Below, piece by piece: positions 26,455 through 36,238 of a stretch of 37,539 bases of DNA. The notes beneath the pieces are model-generated. The model was not told the DNA's origin. It saw nothing but the letters and a program-made list of their open reading frames with translations, and searched no databases. The translations under genes were made by a program, and so were the position numbers. Origin of the DNA: Leptospira biflexa (GTDB lineage: Bacteria > Spirochaetota > UBA4802 > UB4802). The stretch covers positions 1 to 37,539 of the forward strand of contig DYLU01000030.1 in the NCBI GenBank assembly GCA_020721905.1, given 5' to 3'. Each line of letters begins with the position of its first letter. Positions within the stretch are counted from its first letter, which is position 1.

Positions 26455-28263
26455 CTATTTTTCTGTACGGTTCCTTCCAAATTTTTTTGCCCGATATAAC
26501 TTTTTGTCAGCTTTATCAATCATGTAATCCCAATGTTTTCCGGGATTTGGATATTCTGTTGTACAACCAATACTGACTGATACAAATTTTGATGATGTGG
26601 TGATTGCGGCTGGGAATTTGAGGTCTAATACTTTTTTTCTGATTCGCTCTGCGATTCTATAAGCACCAATAATTTCAGTTTCAGGCAGTATAACAATAAA
26701 TTCTTCACCTCCGTACCGTGCACACATATCAGCCGGGCGATGGATGCAACTCTTAATTGTTTCAGCTACTTTTTTTAATACTAAGTCGCCAATGATATGA
26801 CCAAATTTATCATTATATTTTTTAAAATAATCAATATCTATCATTAATATTGAAAGAAGAGTCTGATTGCGGATGGCTCTATACCACTCGGTGTGAAGGT
26901 ATTCTTCAAATCTTCTTCTATTGGGTAATTCAGTGAGTGGGTCAATATATGCAAGATTTTGGAATGTAGCAGCAATATTTTCCAGTTTTATTTTTTCACT
27001 AAAAAGTTTTTCCAGTTTACTATAAAGCCTGGAATTTTGATTTGCCAGAATAAAAGACTGGAATACAATAAATATTAAAAAACCATATGGTACCATATAT
27101 GTTGTATTAATGAAATGTAGAAAGTGTAGCATATCATTTACAATTGCCACGGCAAATATAAAAAAAGCAGAAAGAAAAAAAACAGCATATTTTCGGTTAT
27201 TTTTTATTGCACGGGTAAATATGAATAAAATTACTAATCCATATAGCATCATTATACACAAGAATAACGATAAAAGCTTTGCAAAGTAAAAGACGGGTGA
27301 AATAATTATTAGAACAGTATACAAAAAGCCAATAGTTAAAAAGGTTTTAAATAATTTTCGACTGACATCGTCAGGATAAAGATTTTCAATAAAAAGACCA
27401 AAAAATGTTAATCCTAATGACATTGTCAGATACGTTATACGAACCAGTGTATTCCATGGCAATTTGGGAAATATAAGCATAATATGAAATTCCCCAAAAA
27501 TGATGGATAAAAGAGCCATTAAAAAGCTGAATATACCAAAGTAAAGAGATTGCTTGTCGTATTTCTTGAAAATATACAATGCTAAATGATATAGTGATAT
27601 TATTACCAGTGCGCCAAATATGAAAAATTTAACAATTATACTTTTTATATAATATTTTAAGATAGACTGTTTATTTCCTAAAATAATAGAATTGGTTATT
27701 CCTGCTTTAGCATAGTAATAATTAGATATATGAATAGTAATATCAATTTGATTGCCTGTTGAAGGAATATCAGCTATAGTTTGTTTCCATGCGTGAATAC
27801 TGGTATAAGGAGTGGTTCCTACTTTCCCAACTTCCGCTAAAAGAGTATCATTTACATAAAGCGAATAAGAACTGTCAAGCTTTGGTATCAGAATAGAAAG
27901 TGAGTGCGGTTTGTTGTTGCTCAAAAGAATTTTAGCCCGGTACGTTGCAAAACCTGATTCAGGAAGCTTATGATTATTAATTTTATATTTGTTCCACGAA
28001 GAAGGGACTTTAATATACTGTGTATTTAAGTTTTTCAGAAGCTTGAATTGTTTAGGGGAGTAGAACTTCCCATAATAGAATTCCCATTCGCCATCAAGTG
28101 CAACCGGGCTATTATCCCATTGATAATTTCTAAGGTCAACTATTCCTTTTTGTGATGCTGGTTTTGCATGAATATACTGAATAAATAAGTAAAAAATAAA
28201 GATGGAAGCAGCAATTTTACCCGCATATCTTGTTATTTTAGCATGATGAAATCCAATTTTCAT
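26455..28263 (-). CDS. Membrane diguanylate cyclase with 7TMR-DISM sensor
   Basis: This 602-residue protein makes c-di-GMP in response to an extracytoplasmic signal. A signal or anchor helix is at about 12-30. A periplasmic beta-rich sensor domain (7TMR-DISMED2-like, WEFYYGKFY) reaches to about 190. Seven transmembrane helices fill about 205-400, and a short coil follows. The GGDEF domain has GGEEF at 518-522 and an intact inhibitory I-site RPAD at 509-512, so it should be active and product-inhibited. It is a single gene with no clear Shine-Dalgarno sequence. Confidence 0.9.
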   Translation of the reverse strand: MKIGFHHAKITRYAGKIAASIFIFYLFIQYIHAKPASQKGIVDLRNYQWDNSPVALDGEWEFYYGKFYSPKQFKLLKNLNTQYIKVPSSWNKYKINNHKLPESGFATYRAKILLSNNKPHSLSILIPKLDSSYSLYVNDTLLAEVGKVGTTPYTSIHAWKQTIADIPSTGNQIDITIHISNYYYAKAGITNSIILGNKQSILKYYIKSIIVKFFIFGALVIISLYHLALYIFKKYDKQSLYFGIFSFLMALLSIIFGEFHIMLIFPKLPWNTLVRITYLTMSLGLTFFGLFIENLYPDDVSRKLFKTFLTIGFLYTVLIIISPVFYFAKLLSLFLCIMMLYGLVILFIFTRAIKNNRKYAVFFLSAFFIFAVAIVNDMLHFLHFINTTYMVPYGFLIFIVFQSFILANQNSRLYSKLEKLFSEKIKLENIAATFQNLAYIDPLTELPNRRRFEEYLHTEWYRAIRNQTLLSILMIDIDYFKKYNDKFGHIIGDLVLKKVAETIKSCIHRPADMCARYGGEEFIVILPETEIIGAYRIAERIRKKVLDLKFPAAITTSSKFVSVSIGCTTEYPNPGKHWDYMIDKADKKLYRAKKFGRNRTEK

Positions 28264-28616
28264 TAGTAATAACTTGTTGTTAGCAATGTAATATTATTAT
28301 ATTATTATACGTCAATAGATTTTGGACAATAAAAAATATTGAATATTTTAAATATATGATTAATGTTATTCATACAGCCATACAGGGGATGAAAAATAAT
28401 CAGTATAATCTGCTGTCAAAATAAAACTTTCTATAAACAGGAACAAGGTTGCAAATTTTAAATGGAAATAGTGTCATTTCCCAACTATTTAGATTCATAT
28501 CAGGAACTATCGGTAATGAAGATATGAAGATACTATTATTGTTTTAGATAAGCCATATACCGTTATACATGTGGTCTGTGAAATATTTCTCCGGTAAATA
28601 GGTATGATTAAATGTA
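28264..28616. other. Gap between the diguanylate cyclase and AEC transporter genes
   Basis: About 350 AT-rich bases lie here without a supportable gene, RNA or hairpin. It contains a one-mismatch copy of the dispersed word (GGAACTATCGG, about 28502-28512). Confidence 0.4.
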
Positions 28617-29543
28617 CTAAAAGATTGCGATAAGCAATGGCATAATACATACTGAAAAAACAATCGTATTGACAACGAACATACTGGTTGCTATTTCCTT
28701 ATCTAAATTAAATAATATTGATGTAATGACAGAATAAATTGCTGCAGGCATAAAAGATTGTAGCTGCAATACGATTTTAATGTCATGCGATAGTTGTGGT
28801 AACAATAACAAAAAATACATGAACAGAGGCACAATAATAAATTTTATTGAAGCAAGCAGTATATGTGCTTTCCAAAAGCCACTGATATCCTTGAATTTAA
28901 AATAGATGCCAATTGAAAAATAATAAATGGTAAGCGAGAGAGCAAGCATGACATCAAGAGGTATATTTATGCGGGGACGTTTGATGTCAAAATAATGAAG
29001 AAGCAGTGCTGCAAATACTGCATACAGTGGCATATTCTGAGGTGTAAAAATGTAGTTTGTCAGGGAAAATGGAGTGCGGGTGCCAACATGCCGTGCATAT
29101 GAAAATATAACCAATATCACATAGGGCATAAAGTAAATAATAAAGATAAATGACAGTGCAAGTCCCTTTTCCCCTAAAAACAGATAGCACAAAAAGCCAC
29201 CCATGGTAAATCCATGGTTTGCAAGGGATGAGCTGATAATGAAAGTATGTTTTTGTATACCTTTAAATTGAAGCAGGGAACCTGCCACCATACCAGCCAC
29301 AAGCCCAATGCCAACCAGAACAACACCTGCAAGGGGGAGCACTATAAGGTCAAAAGTCAGCTCAAGGCCCCATATTGACCACAATACAATGAAAGATTCC
29401 AGGCTTATAAGGTTTATGGTAATCAGACGTTTTGACAATTTTTGTATATCAATATATTTTTTACCTGAAAAATATGCCCCTGCAATAATGGGTACCCAGA
29501 TGCATAGCTGGAATATAATAAATTTGGTTATGATAGAATTCAT
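28617..29543 (-). CDS. AEC (auxin efflux carrier) family transporter
   Basis: This 308-residue integral membrane protein has about ten transmembrane helices in two halves. It has the family's inner patterns: SSSLANHGFTMGGFLCYLFL in the middle and a C-terminal segment MPAAIYSVITSILFNLDKE followed by a last pair of helices. Family members export or take up organic anions such as malate. The substrate here is unknown and no metabolic gene is adjacent. Confidence 0.7.
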   Translation of the reverse strand: MNSIITKFIIFQLCIWVPIIAGAYFSGKKYIDIQKLSKRLITINLISLESFIVLWSIWGLELTFDLIVLPLAGVVLVGIGLVAGMVAGSLLQFKGIQKHTFIISSSLANHGFTMGGFLCYLFLGEKGLALSFIFIIYFMPYVILVIFSYARHVGTRTPFSLTNYIFTPQNMPLYAVFAALLLHYFDIKRPRINIPLDVMLALSLTIYYFSIGIYFKFKDISGFWKAHILLASIKFIIVPLFMYFLLLLPQLSHDIKIVLQLQSFMPAAIYSVITSILFNLDKEIATSMFVVNTIVFSVCIMPLLIAIF

Positions 29544-29979
29544 ACTTCCAATAATCTTCCCTTGATGATTTTTTAGTCAACACCACTGCTCATCATTTCA
29601 TAAAATACCGTTTTTGGACGCATACTGTAATGTCATTGTGGCAAATATTTGAATGCCGTCAAATCAAATACGTTCTTTAAGCTTTGCAAGATACCTGACA
29701 TATTTTTCCGACGACATAGGAATAAAGGATATAAACTCATTACAACAGGATTCTTCAGTAATTGCATTTCTTCAAGATGACATTGTTTAAAGAAGCGAAT
29801 GCTTTCCTATCACTTACGGTAGTAATTTCTTCCAAAATACTTTTGGAAACTGAATTCTATTGCTTGAGGGAAGTATTCTTTCAGATAACAGCATGGATAG
29901 GGCTAAAAAAATGTTATATAAAATTGCAATTCAACCGATTGTTTATATGAGGTCAGCTAACCTGTTCAAGGAGGGACAG
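29544..29979. other. Gap upstream of the small protein gene
   Basis: About 435 bases contain no clear intact gene. On the minus strand an open stretch ends around 29677 with a plausible C-terminal sequence (FIPMSSEKYVRYLAKLKERI) but is cut upstream by a stop and has no start signal. It could be a relic of a gene. Confidence 0.3.
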
Positions 29980-30168
29980 GTGACCAAGAAAAGGGGTAAC
30001 GATATGAAACGTCTCATGAACAAGGAGGATCGTGAGATAAAGAAGAAAATTGCTAAAGAAGTATCACCAAAGATCCTGGAATATCGGAAGAAGATATCCG
30101 ATGAGGCATATTTAGAACATGCCATTAACCGGATTGCTGCGGATTTATCACATTATCTCACGAAGTAG
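29980..30168 (+). CDS. Small basic protein, unknown
   Basis: This 62-codon ORF starts at GTG, exactly five bases after a perfect AAGGAGG. An alternative in-frame ATG at 30004 also follows a purine-rich site (AAGGGG). The product is highly charged and probably helical (KEDREIKKKIAKEV, then ISDEAYLEHAINRIAADL), with no signal peptide. I do not recognise it. The strong ribosome binding site is the main support for it being real. A copy of the dispersed word separates it from the next gene. Confidence 0.6.
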   Translation: MTKKRGNDMKRLMNKEDREIKKKIAKEVSPKILEYRKKISDEAYLEHAINRIAADLSHYLTK

Positions 30169-30276
30169 TATTGTAGGTTAGCTGATGTATCAGCTGGTAT
30201 CGGTCTGCTGCTGGCAGGCCGATACATTTTAATCTCAGGAACTATCGCACACCTTTTAAAGAAGGATTTATAAAGC

Positions 30277-31383
30277 ATGATCCCACGGGATTCATACAAG
30301 ATTGTGGTTCAGAGTAAAAGGTTAACAGCAATATTCTGGGTGATATTCCTTGGACTTATTGCCGGTATTGTGTATATTTACCGGTATTATTTCTGGCCTT
30401 TTTTATTTGCTATCATATTCTACATTGGATTAAAGCCTCTCTATACCTGGATGCTGCAATATGTAAAAAGTAAAGTGCTTGTAAGCTTTGCTATGGTAGG
30501 GCTCATTATTGTTACCATTCTCATTCCTACGTTTATCCTGCTTATAAGCCTCAGTGATCAGGTTATGGAATTTTATAATTTTTTACAGTTACAATTTGAC
30601 CCAAAGATTTTTAAGCAATACATTATGCACAGCAATCTTTTGAAAGAAACTCTGAAATATTTTAATATAACACAGGATGAGCTTTTCCAGCGCATTGTCC
30701 GCTACATGCAGGATATGTCGTTGACACTTTTTTCCAACCTGACCGGGTTACTCACATTTTCAATACGGTTTTCAATAAACTTTTTCTTTATGTTGCTCAT
30801 ACTCTTCTTTCTTTTCAAAGATAGCGATAGATTTGAAAAAAGCATTTATACAATATTACCGTTCCCCGATGATATAGAGCATGATATGGTTGATATTCTG
30901 AAAGTGGTGGTGCGAATTCTTTTATCCGGCAATTTCATGATAATGATTTTACAGGGGTTGTTAGTGGGTATTGGATTTATGATTGTGGGTCTTTCAACGC
31001 CGGTATTGTGGGGTAGTATTGCCGCTGTTTTTTCGCTTATCCCGGTTATTGGCACAAGTTTTGTATGGTTACCAGCGTCACTCTATTTACTGGCCATAGG
31101 CAGCCCCGTCAAAGCCCTGATCATAGCCCTGTGGTGTTTGGGATGGTATCTTCTGCTTGAGAACGTGCTGAAACCAGTGGTTTTTGGCGAAAAGCTAAAG
31201 TTTCATCCTCTTATCCTGTTCTTTCTTTTACTGGGAAGTTTGCAGACGTTTGGTTTACCGGGAATAATTATTGGGCCAATTCTTTTAACCCTGTTTTTTT
31301 CATTCTGGGAGATGTATAAAATTTTAGATAGCTATACGGCTACAAAAGATAATATTTCCAAATCACAGAAAAAGAAAGCGTGA
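30277..31383 (+). CDS. AI-2E family (PerM/TqsA-like) membrane permease
   Basis: This 368-residue polytopic inner-membrane protein has the family layout: two early helix pairs, an extracytoplasmic middle region (about 85-155) and a C-terminal helix set. The conserved P-V-I-G-T motif region (SLIPVIGTSFVWLPASLYLL) and LLENVLKPVVFGEKLKFHPL are the family hallmark. Family members export small molecules such as autoinducer-2 or ions. The substrate is unknown. GAAGGA precedes the ATG by about ten bases. Confidence 0.88.
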   Translation: MIPRDSYKIVVQSKRLTAIFWVIFLGLIAGIVYIYRYYFWPFLFAIIFYIGLKPLYTWMLQYVKSKVLVSFAMVGLIIVTILIPTFILLISLSDQVMEFYNFLQLQFDPKIFKQYIMHSNLLKETLKYFNITQDELFQRIVRYMQDMSLTLFSNLTGLLTFSIRFSINFFFMLLILFFLFKDSDRFEKSIYTILPFPDDIEHDMVDILKVVVRILLSGNFMIMILQGLLVGIGFMIVGLSTPVLWGSIAAVFSLIPVIGTSFVWLPASLYLLAIGSPVKALIIALWCLGWYLLLENVLKPVVFGEKLKFHPLILFFLLLGSLQTFGLPGIIIGPILLTLFFSFWEMYKILDSYTATKDNISKSQKKKA

Positions 31384-31548
31384 TAACGATAGCTTATTCA
31401 TTCCCTGCTTAAATGTATACTTTAACTTTTCTAAAAAAACCAATAACTTATTTGACACAGTACTGTTTTGCGTATTATTCTTGACAACCTGTTATGGTGA
31501 ATTGTTTTGTAAGTCCGTATTGTCATTCTATTTTCAGAGGAGTTGATG

Positions 31549-32001
31549 ATGAATATTAAAAAATGCATTATTCTTGCATTAATACTTATTACGGGATGCA
31601 CATCAATGAAATTCTGGATTCCGTCATATTCTTTTGATGAACTTATTGCAATAAAAACTCAAATTGATGCAGCTGAAAATCCTGCTTTGGGGTTTTTGTT
31701 TTTAAAACAGCTGGAAGGGAAACGAGTGAAGGTGCATAATGCTGTTGTCAAACAAATTGGTAATTCCATAAACATTGACTATACATTCAGTGTGATAGCA
31801 ACTGTGGAACACTCGTCAGGGCCTATAGATTGCTATATCTATACAAGAAACTGGCGCAATGAAGAAGATTTTACGTCAGTTGCCCGGTTGAAGTTGGGTG
31901 ATACAATATACGTTATTGGCCGTTTCAGCAGATTTTTAAAACTTCCCGGCAATAAATATGCTGTGGAGCTGGTTGAATCTAATATGTCAATAGTGAAATA
32001 A
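31549..32001 (+). CDS. Lipoprotein with an OB-fold-like domain
   Basis: This 150-residue protein has a signal peptide ending in lipobox ITGC (C17). A short domain with strand patterns like an OB fold follows (KRVKVHNAVVKQIG, RLKLGDTIYVIGRFSRF, YAVELVESNM). The third of three stacked starts (TTG, ATG, ATG) is chosen because GAGGAG ends six bases upstream. Function is unknown. It lies 30 bases before dapL and may share its transcript. Confidence 0.7.
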   Translation: MNIKKCIILALILITGCTSMKFWIPSYSFDELIAIKTQIDAAENPALGFLFLKQLEGKRVKVHNAVVKQIGNSINIDYTFSVIATVEHSSGPIDCYIYTRNWRNEEDFTSVARLKLGDTIYVIGRFSRFLKLPGNKYAVELVESNMSIVK

Positions 32002-32031
32002 CAATACTATAATGTTTTAGGAGAAATATCT

Positions 32032-33264
32032 ATGGAGTCGTATATTCAGGAGTTATTTGCAGAGCGGATAGGCGGTAGCCAATTTGGAAAAGTTGAAAAA
32101 ATCTACAAGTTTGAAAAAATTAAAATGGCTAAACGTGAAGCTCTCAAGAATAATCCGGGGAAAGAGCTCATTGATTTAGGTGTTGGCGAACCTGATGAAA
32201 AAGCATTTGATATAGTCATTGAATCGCTTTGTAAGGAAGCCTGCAAACATGAAAACCGTGGGTATGCGGATAATGGTATCCCTGAATTTAAATATGCAGC
32301 AGCTGAATATTTAAAAGAAGTATTTGACGTTGATGGGATAGACCCCGAAACAGAGGTCAACCACTCAATTGGTTCAAAGCCGGCATTGGCCATGTTGCCT
32401 TCAGCATTTATTAATCCGGGTGATGTTTGTTTAATGACCGTTCCCGGGTATCCGGTTTTTGGTACTCATACCGAGTGGTATGGTGGGCAGGTGTATACTA
32501 TTCCATTATTAAAAAAAAATAATTTTTTGCCTGATTTAGATTCAATCCCTGCAGATATTGTTAAAAGGGCAAAAGTTCTTGTGATTAACTATCCCAATAA
32601 CCCAACCGGAGCAGTGGCCACTGAAGATTTTTATAAAACAGTAATTGAATTTGCACTTAAAAATAAGATAGTAGTGGTTCAGGATGCTGCTTATGCAGCA
32701 TTGAGCTATACCGGGAAGCCGCTATCATTTTTGAGCATTCCCGGTGCAAAAGAAGTTGGGGTTGAAATACATTCGCTGTCAAAGGCTTTTAATATGACAG
32801 GCTGGCGAATGGCTTTTGTTGCGGGAAACCCTCTTGTAGTAAAGGCATTTGCAAATGTAAAAGATAACTATGACTCAGGACAATTCAAGGCCATTCAGAA
32901 AGCTGCAATAACTGCCCTGCAACATCCTGAACTAACTGAAAAAATAAAAGAAAAGTATAAAAGAAGATTGTCATCACTGGTTACAACCTTAAAGCATCTG
33001 GGCTTTGATGCTCACATGCCAGGGGGCACATTCTATCTGTATGTGCAGGCACCAAAAAAAACAAAAAGTGGAATTGTTTTTGACAATGCCGAAAGTTTTT
33101 CGCAATATTTAATAAAAGAGTGCCTGATATCATCTGTGCCATGGGATGATGTAGGTAGTTTTGTCCGCTTTTCAGCTACATTTGAGGCAAAGGACCAGAA
33201 TGATGAACAGCGTATTTTAAAAGAGGTTGAAAACAGATTAGGGGCACTTGCCTTTGAATTTTAA
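32032..33264 (+). CDS. dapL: LL-diaminopimelate aminotransferase
   Basis: DapL converts tetrahydrodipicolinate directly to LL-diaminopimelate, a short route to lysine and peptidoglycan. The 410-residue class I/II aminotransferase opens with AERIGGSQFGKVEKIYKFEKIK, the pattern of the family's second DapL type. It has NYPNNPTGA, and the PLP lysine is K251 in HSLSKAFNMTGWRM. It agrees with lysC and ddl elsewhere in the window as parts of one route. GGAG precedes the ATG. Confidence 0.85.
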   Translation: MESYIQELFAERIGGSQFGKVEKIYKFEKIKMAKREALKNNPGKELIDLGVGEPDEKAFDIVIESLCKEACKHENRGYADNGIPEFKYAAAEYLKEVFDVDGIDPETEVNHSIGSKPALAMLPSAFINPGDVCLMTVPGYPVFGTHTEWYGGQVYTIPLLKKNNFLPDLDSIPADIVKRAKVLVINYPNNPTGAVATEDFYKTVIEFALKNKIVVVQDAAYAALSYTGKPLSFLSIPGAKEVGVEIHSLSKAFNMTGWRMAFVAGNPLVVKAFANVKDNYDSGQFKAIQKAAITALQHPELTEKIKEKYKRRLSSLVTTLKHLGFDAHMPGGTFYLYVQAPKKTKSGIVFDNAESFSQYLIKECLISSVPWDDVGSFVRFSATFEAKDQNDEQRILKEVENRLGALAFEF

Positions 33265-33279
33265 TGGGTGGTTATACCT

Positions 33280-35544
33280 ATGACCAGAAAAATTCCTTTA
33301 ATTATTGCAGGTGGTTTTGTTGCAGTTATATTACTGGCAATTGGCATCTACCGGTTTTATTTTTTACCTGTTTCGTATCAGGATACCATAACCGAAGGTG
33401 TTGCTTTCCCTGTAGCAATTTATCGACTTGATAAAGGCTATCCGCTGATTGTGGCAGAAAACCGTGATGATGCAGTATTTGCATTAGGAATTGTTCATGC
33501 GCAGGATAGGCTTGCGCAGATGGAGTTTTTGCGAAGTCTTGCAACTGCTACAAGTATCCAGGATGGTTTGTCTCAATACGAAAGAATAGGCAGGCTGGTT
33601 AAAGCTGTAGGCTTGCCGTTTCAGGCAAAGGCTTTATTGTCGGAGCTATCGCCACAGTACGTGCAAACGTTGCAAAAGTATGCAGATGGTATCAATACCT
33701 GTACATTTAAAATGGGTCACAGCAGTAAAAATAAAAGACGCTGGAATGTTGAAGATATTGTTTGTATATCCCTGTTTTTAGAATTCTGTAATGCGTTTGT
33801 TACTAATAATGAACTTTTCTTTCCCGTTGAAGATACGGATTTTCCACTGCTTTACCGTGAATTAACTAATAAAAAAATTGTCCATAGCTACAGAAAGCAG
33901 GATTATCCTGTTATTAAAGAAATACAACAACTGCAAATGCTTGTTGCATCAATTTTTGGGATCTATGGTTCCTATACAAGAGGGTTTGCTGTGGCTATAC
34001 CTTCACGGATAATGTACACTGATGCTTCTGCACTGTGTTCAAGCTATGAGCACAGTGTTTCCCTGTATCCCCTGATATATCCTGTGAATTTCCAGGTTGG
34101 TGGCAAAGTTATTGAAGGGTATACATGGGCAGGATTGCCGTATGTTGTTGCAGGAAAAACCAATACACTCCGCTATGCTTCATTTTCATTATTTGCTGAC
34201 AGTCAGGTATTTTGCAAATATCAGATACAGACACGCAATAATATACCATTCTATAACAGTGCTATGGGATATAAAGAATTACAATGCCAACCTGACTGTT
34301 TGCACCGTGTATCAAGGTTTACCGATAGTGGCCCGGTTATATCTGATGCTTTTGAATATAATCTGAAAGATGCAATCGTTGCAATATCGTACATATCCCC
34401 TGCAAAAGGGTATGTTGAGTCAATGATTGATGTTGCTTTTGCAAATTCAATACAGGATGTAATACAGATAGTTCAGAAATATAAAGGCCAGCCGCGTGTA
34501 TTTGTTGTGCAGGATGATACCAGGTCATATCAGATTATTGCCGGAAGTGCCATGCTGGTGGATAATGAAGCTGTTATGGTGAGCCCTGAAATGGCATTAC
34601 TGGCAAAAAATGCTCCTGCTATATTTGAAGTCAGGCAAGCTGATATGTGTATTGCCGGGAGTGAATTTGTTGAAAACCCATCACCCGCTCTCCAGCGTGT
34701 TGGGGTGTTTAACAATACAGGTAGATTGTCCTCACTGTACCATGAGCTGTCACAGTACAATGAAATGCAGTATAACGATATTGAAAAAATATTGTATAGC
34801 GTCACATACCCTGATGCCAGGGAATATCTGGTTATTATAAATAATCTGCTGAATAAGATGCCCATTACGTCTGCTAAGTTAGCAAACTTTTATTTCAGAG
34901 ATTGGGATTTAACAATGAAAAGCAATGAGGTGGCTCCCACGCTCTTTAATGCCATTATTGCTGAAATGATACAGGAAACATTTGGAGATGAGTTGCCTTA
35001 TGCTGTAGAAAATATTTTGACACACTTTACGATTTTTGAACCGGAGTTTCAAAGGCTTTTTAAAGAAGATAAGTCAGCCTATTTTGATGATATATTAACG
35101 CTGGAAAAGACAGAATCACGGGATATAATTTTTGACAGAGCATTTTTACATTCACTGAAACCTTTCAATTATACAATTGGCCCATATATTGACGAATGGA
35201 AGTGGGGTAAGGTTCACAGCGCAACAATACATCATCTTGATTCACCTTCACTGGTTAAAAATGTAATGGTGAAGAAGAAAACAATAGCCTTTGATGGCTG
35301 TGATACTACCATATACCGCTCACTTTCCAGGCAAAAAAGCTTTAGTGTTGATACTGTAACAACATGTTGTTTCTATATGGATAAAATGGTTCACCGGGCT
35401 TCTTTATCAGCAAGCATAACTGGCAATTCAGCTTCACATTATTATAATGAGTTTATAGCTAAAGATTCATTTAAGGATATTAATCTGAGTAAAAGGAACG
35501 AGCTTTTTTTGATAAAACCGGTGAAAGAAACCCAAAAACAGTAG
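33280..35544 (+). CDS. Penicillin acylase family protein with altered nucleophile site
   Basis: This 754-residue protein has an N-terminal membrane anchor (about 5-27). It is a divergent member of the Ntn-hydrolase penicillin amidase family. GVAFPVAIYRLDKGYPLIVAENRDDAVFALGIVHAQDRLAQMEF matches the alpha-chain start in pattern. LPYVVAGKTNTLRYASFSLFADSQVF matches the beta chain. The beta-chain nucleophile motif SNxW appears as TRGF, with Thr (T233) at the Ser position and Asn lost. It may be an unusual Thr-type acylase or a non-processed relative. The start at ATG 33280 is preferred over GTG 33268. It lies 15 bases after dapL. Confidence 0.7.
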   Translation: MTRKIPLIIAGGFVAVILLAIGIYRFYFLPVSYQDTITEGVAFPVAIYRLDKGYPLIVAENRDDAVFALGIVHAQDRLAQMEFLRSLATATSIQDGLSQYERIGRLVKAVGLPFQAKALLSELSPQYVQTLQKYADGINTCTFKMGHSSKNKRRWNVEDIVCISLFLEFCNAFVTNNELFFPVEDTDFPLLYRELTNKKIVHSYRKQDYPVIKEIQQLQMLVASIFGIYGSYTRGFAVAIPSRIMYTDASALCSSYEHSVSLYPLIYPVNFQVGGKVIEGYTWAGLPYVVAGKTNTLRYASFSLFADSQVFCKYQIQTRNNIPFYNSAMGYKELQCQPDCLHRVSRFTDSGPVISDAFEYNLKDAIVAISYISPAKGYVESMIDVAFANSIQDVIQIVQKYKGQPRVFVVQDDTRSYQIIAGSAMLVDNEAVMVSPEMALLAKNAPAIFEVRQADMCIAGSEFVENPSPALQRVGVFNNTGRLSSLYHELSQYNEMQYNDIEKILYSVTYPDAREYLVIINNLLNKMPITSAKLANFYFRDWDLTMKSNEVAPTLFNAIIAEMIQETFGDELPYAVENILTHFTIFEPEFQRLFKEDKSAYFDDILTLEKTESRDIIFDRAFLHSLKPFNYTIGPYIDEWKWGKVHSATIHHLDSPSLVKNVMVKKKTIAFDGCDTTIYRSLSRQKSFSVDTVTTCCFYMDKMVHRASLSASITGNSASHYYNEFIAKDSFKDINLSKRNELFLIKPVKETQKQ

Positions 35545-35555
35545 TGTATCACCAT

Positions 35556-35628
<73 letters not shown>

Positions 35629-35652
35629 ATTGCATATGCTTTGTTATAGTCA

Positions 35653-35681
35653 ATCTAAGGGCATATTGGTAATTAAGTCAA
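35653..35681 (-). promoter_or_regulatory. Promoter of tRNA-Ala
   Basis: On the minus strand, TTGACT (35676-35681), a 17-base spacer and TTAGAT (35653-35658) lie about 25 bases upstream of the tRNA 5' end. The -10 is imperfect; an overlapping TATAAC is an alternative. Confidence 0.5.
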
Positions 35682-35744
35682 TTGATTTTTTATAGAGGAA
35701 GTGATTAAGATTTACAGGATAATAACACAGAAAGGACTATAAAT

Positions 35745-36227
35745 ATGCTGGATTTGATTTTAGACTTTATTGCAAAGCTACTATCGTATATCATAACATT
35801 TATTAATTGGGCAGCTCGTATTTTGATGCGATTGCTGGAATATTGTGTTGGAATTTTTCGGGAACTGGAAATACAGGAAAAAATAATTGTTGTGCTTTCA
35901 ATAGTATCCGTTATCATACCCATTTTGCCCATTGCCCGGTTTTATATTTTTGAAAGCTGGTTTTACGTTAATAACCCACTGGCTGTTTATTTTATTGGTA
36001 TTATTATAATAATGGTGATTTCAACCATAGTACAACAAGGCTGGATATTAATAATAAGGCTTATCATCATTGTTTACTATTTAGCGTGGATGATATATCT
36101 GCCTGCAGGTAATCTTATCACCAGGGCAAATCCATATGAATTAGCCTACGGGTACTATATCAATATTGTCATATCGGTTATATATATTGGTTTATGTATA
36201 TTTTCGCTTTTTACTATCCGCAGGTAG
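35745..36227 (+). CDS. Small integral membrane protein, unknown
   Basis: This 160-residue protein has about four transmembrane helices after an amphipathic N-terminus (LDLILDFIAKLLSYIITFINW). I do not recognise the family. AAAGGA precedes the ATG by nine bases. It is convergent with the DUF1178 gene with 11 bases between stop codons. Confidence 0.7.
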   Translation: MLDLILDFIAKLLSYIITFINWAARILMRLLEYCVGIFRELEIQEKIIVVLSIVSVIIPILPIARFYIFESWFYVNNPLAVYFIGIIIIMVISTIVQQGWILIIRLIIIVYYLAWMIYLPAGNLITRANPYELAYGYYINIVISVIYIGLCIFSLFTIRR

Positions 36228-36238
36228 TTGCGTCTAAT

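Noticed and set aside
29640-29760. Minus-strand open stretch ending KYVRYLAKLKERI
   Set aside because: It looks protein-like at its C-terminal end but is interrupted upstream and has no start signal. Listed only as a possible relic in the gap entry.
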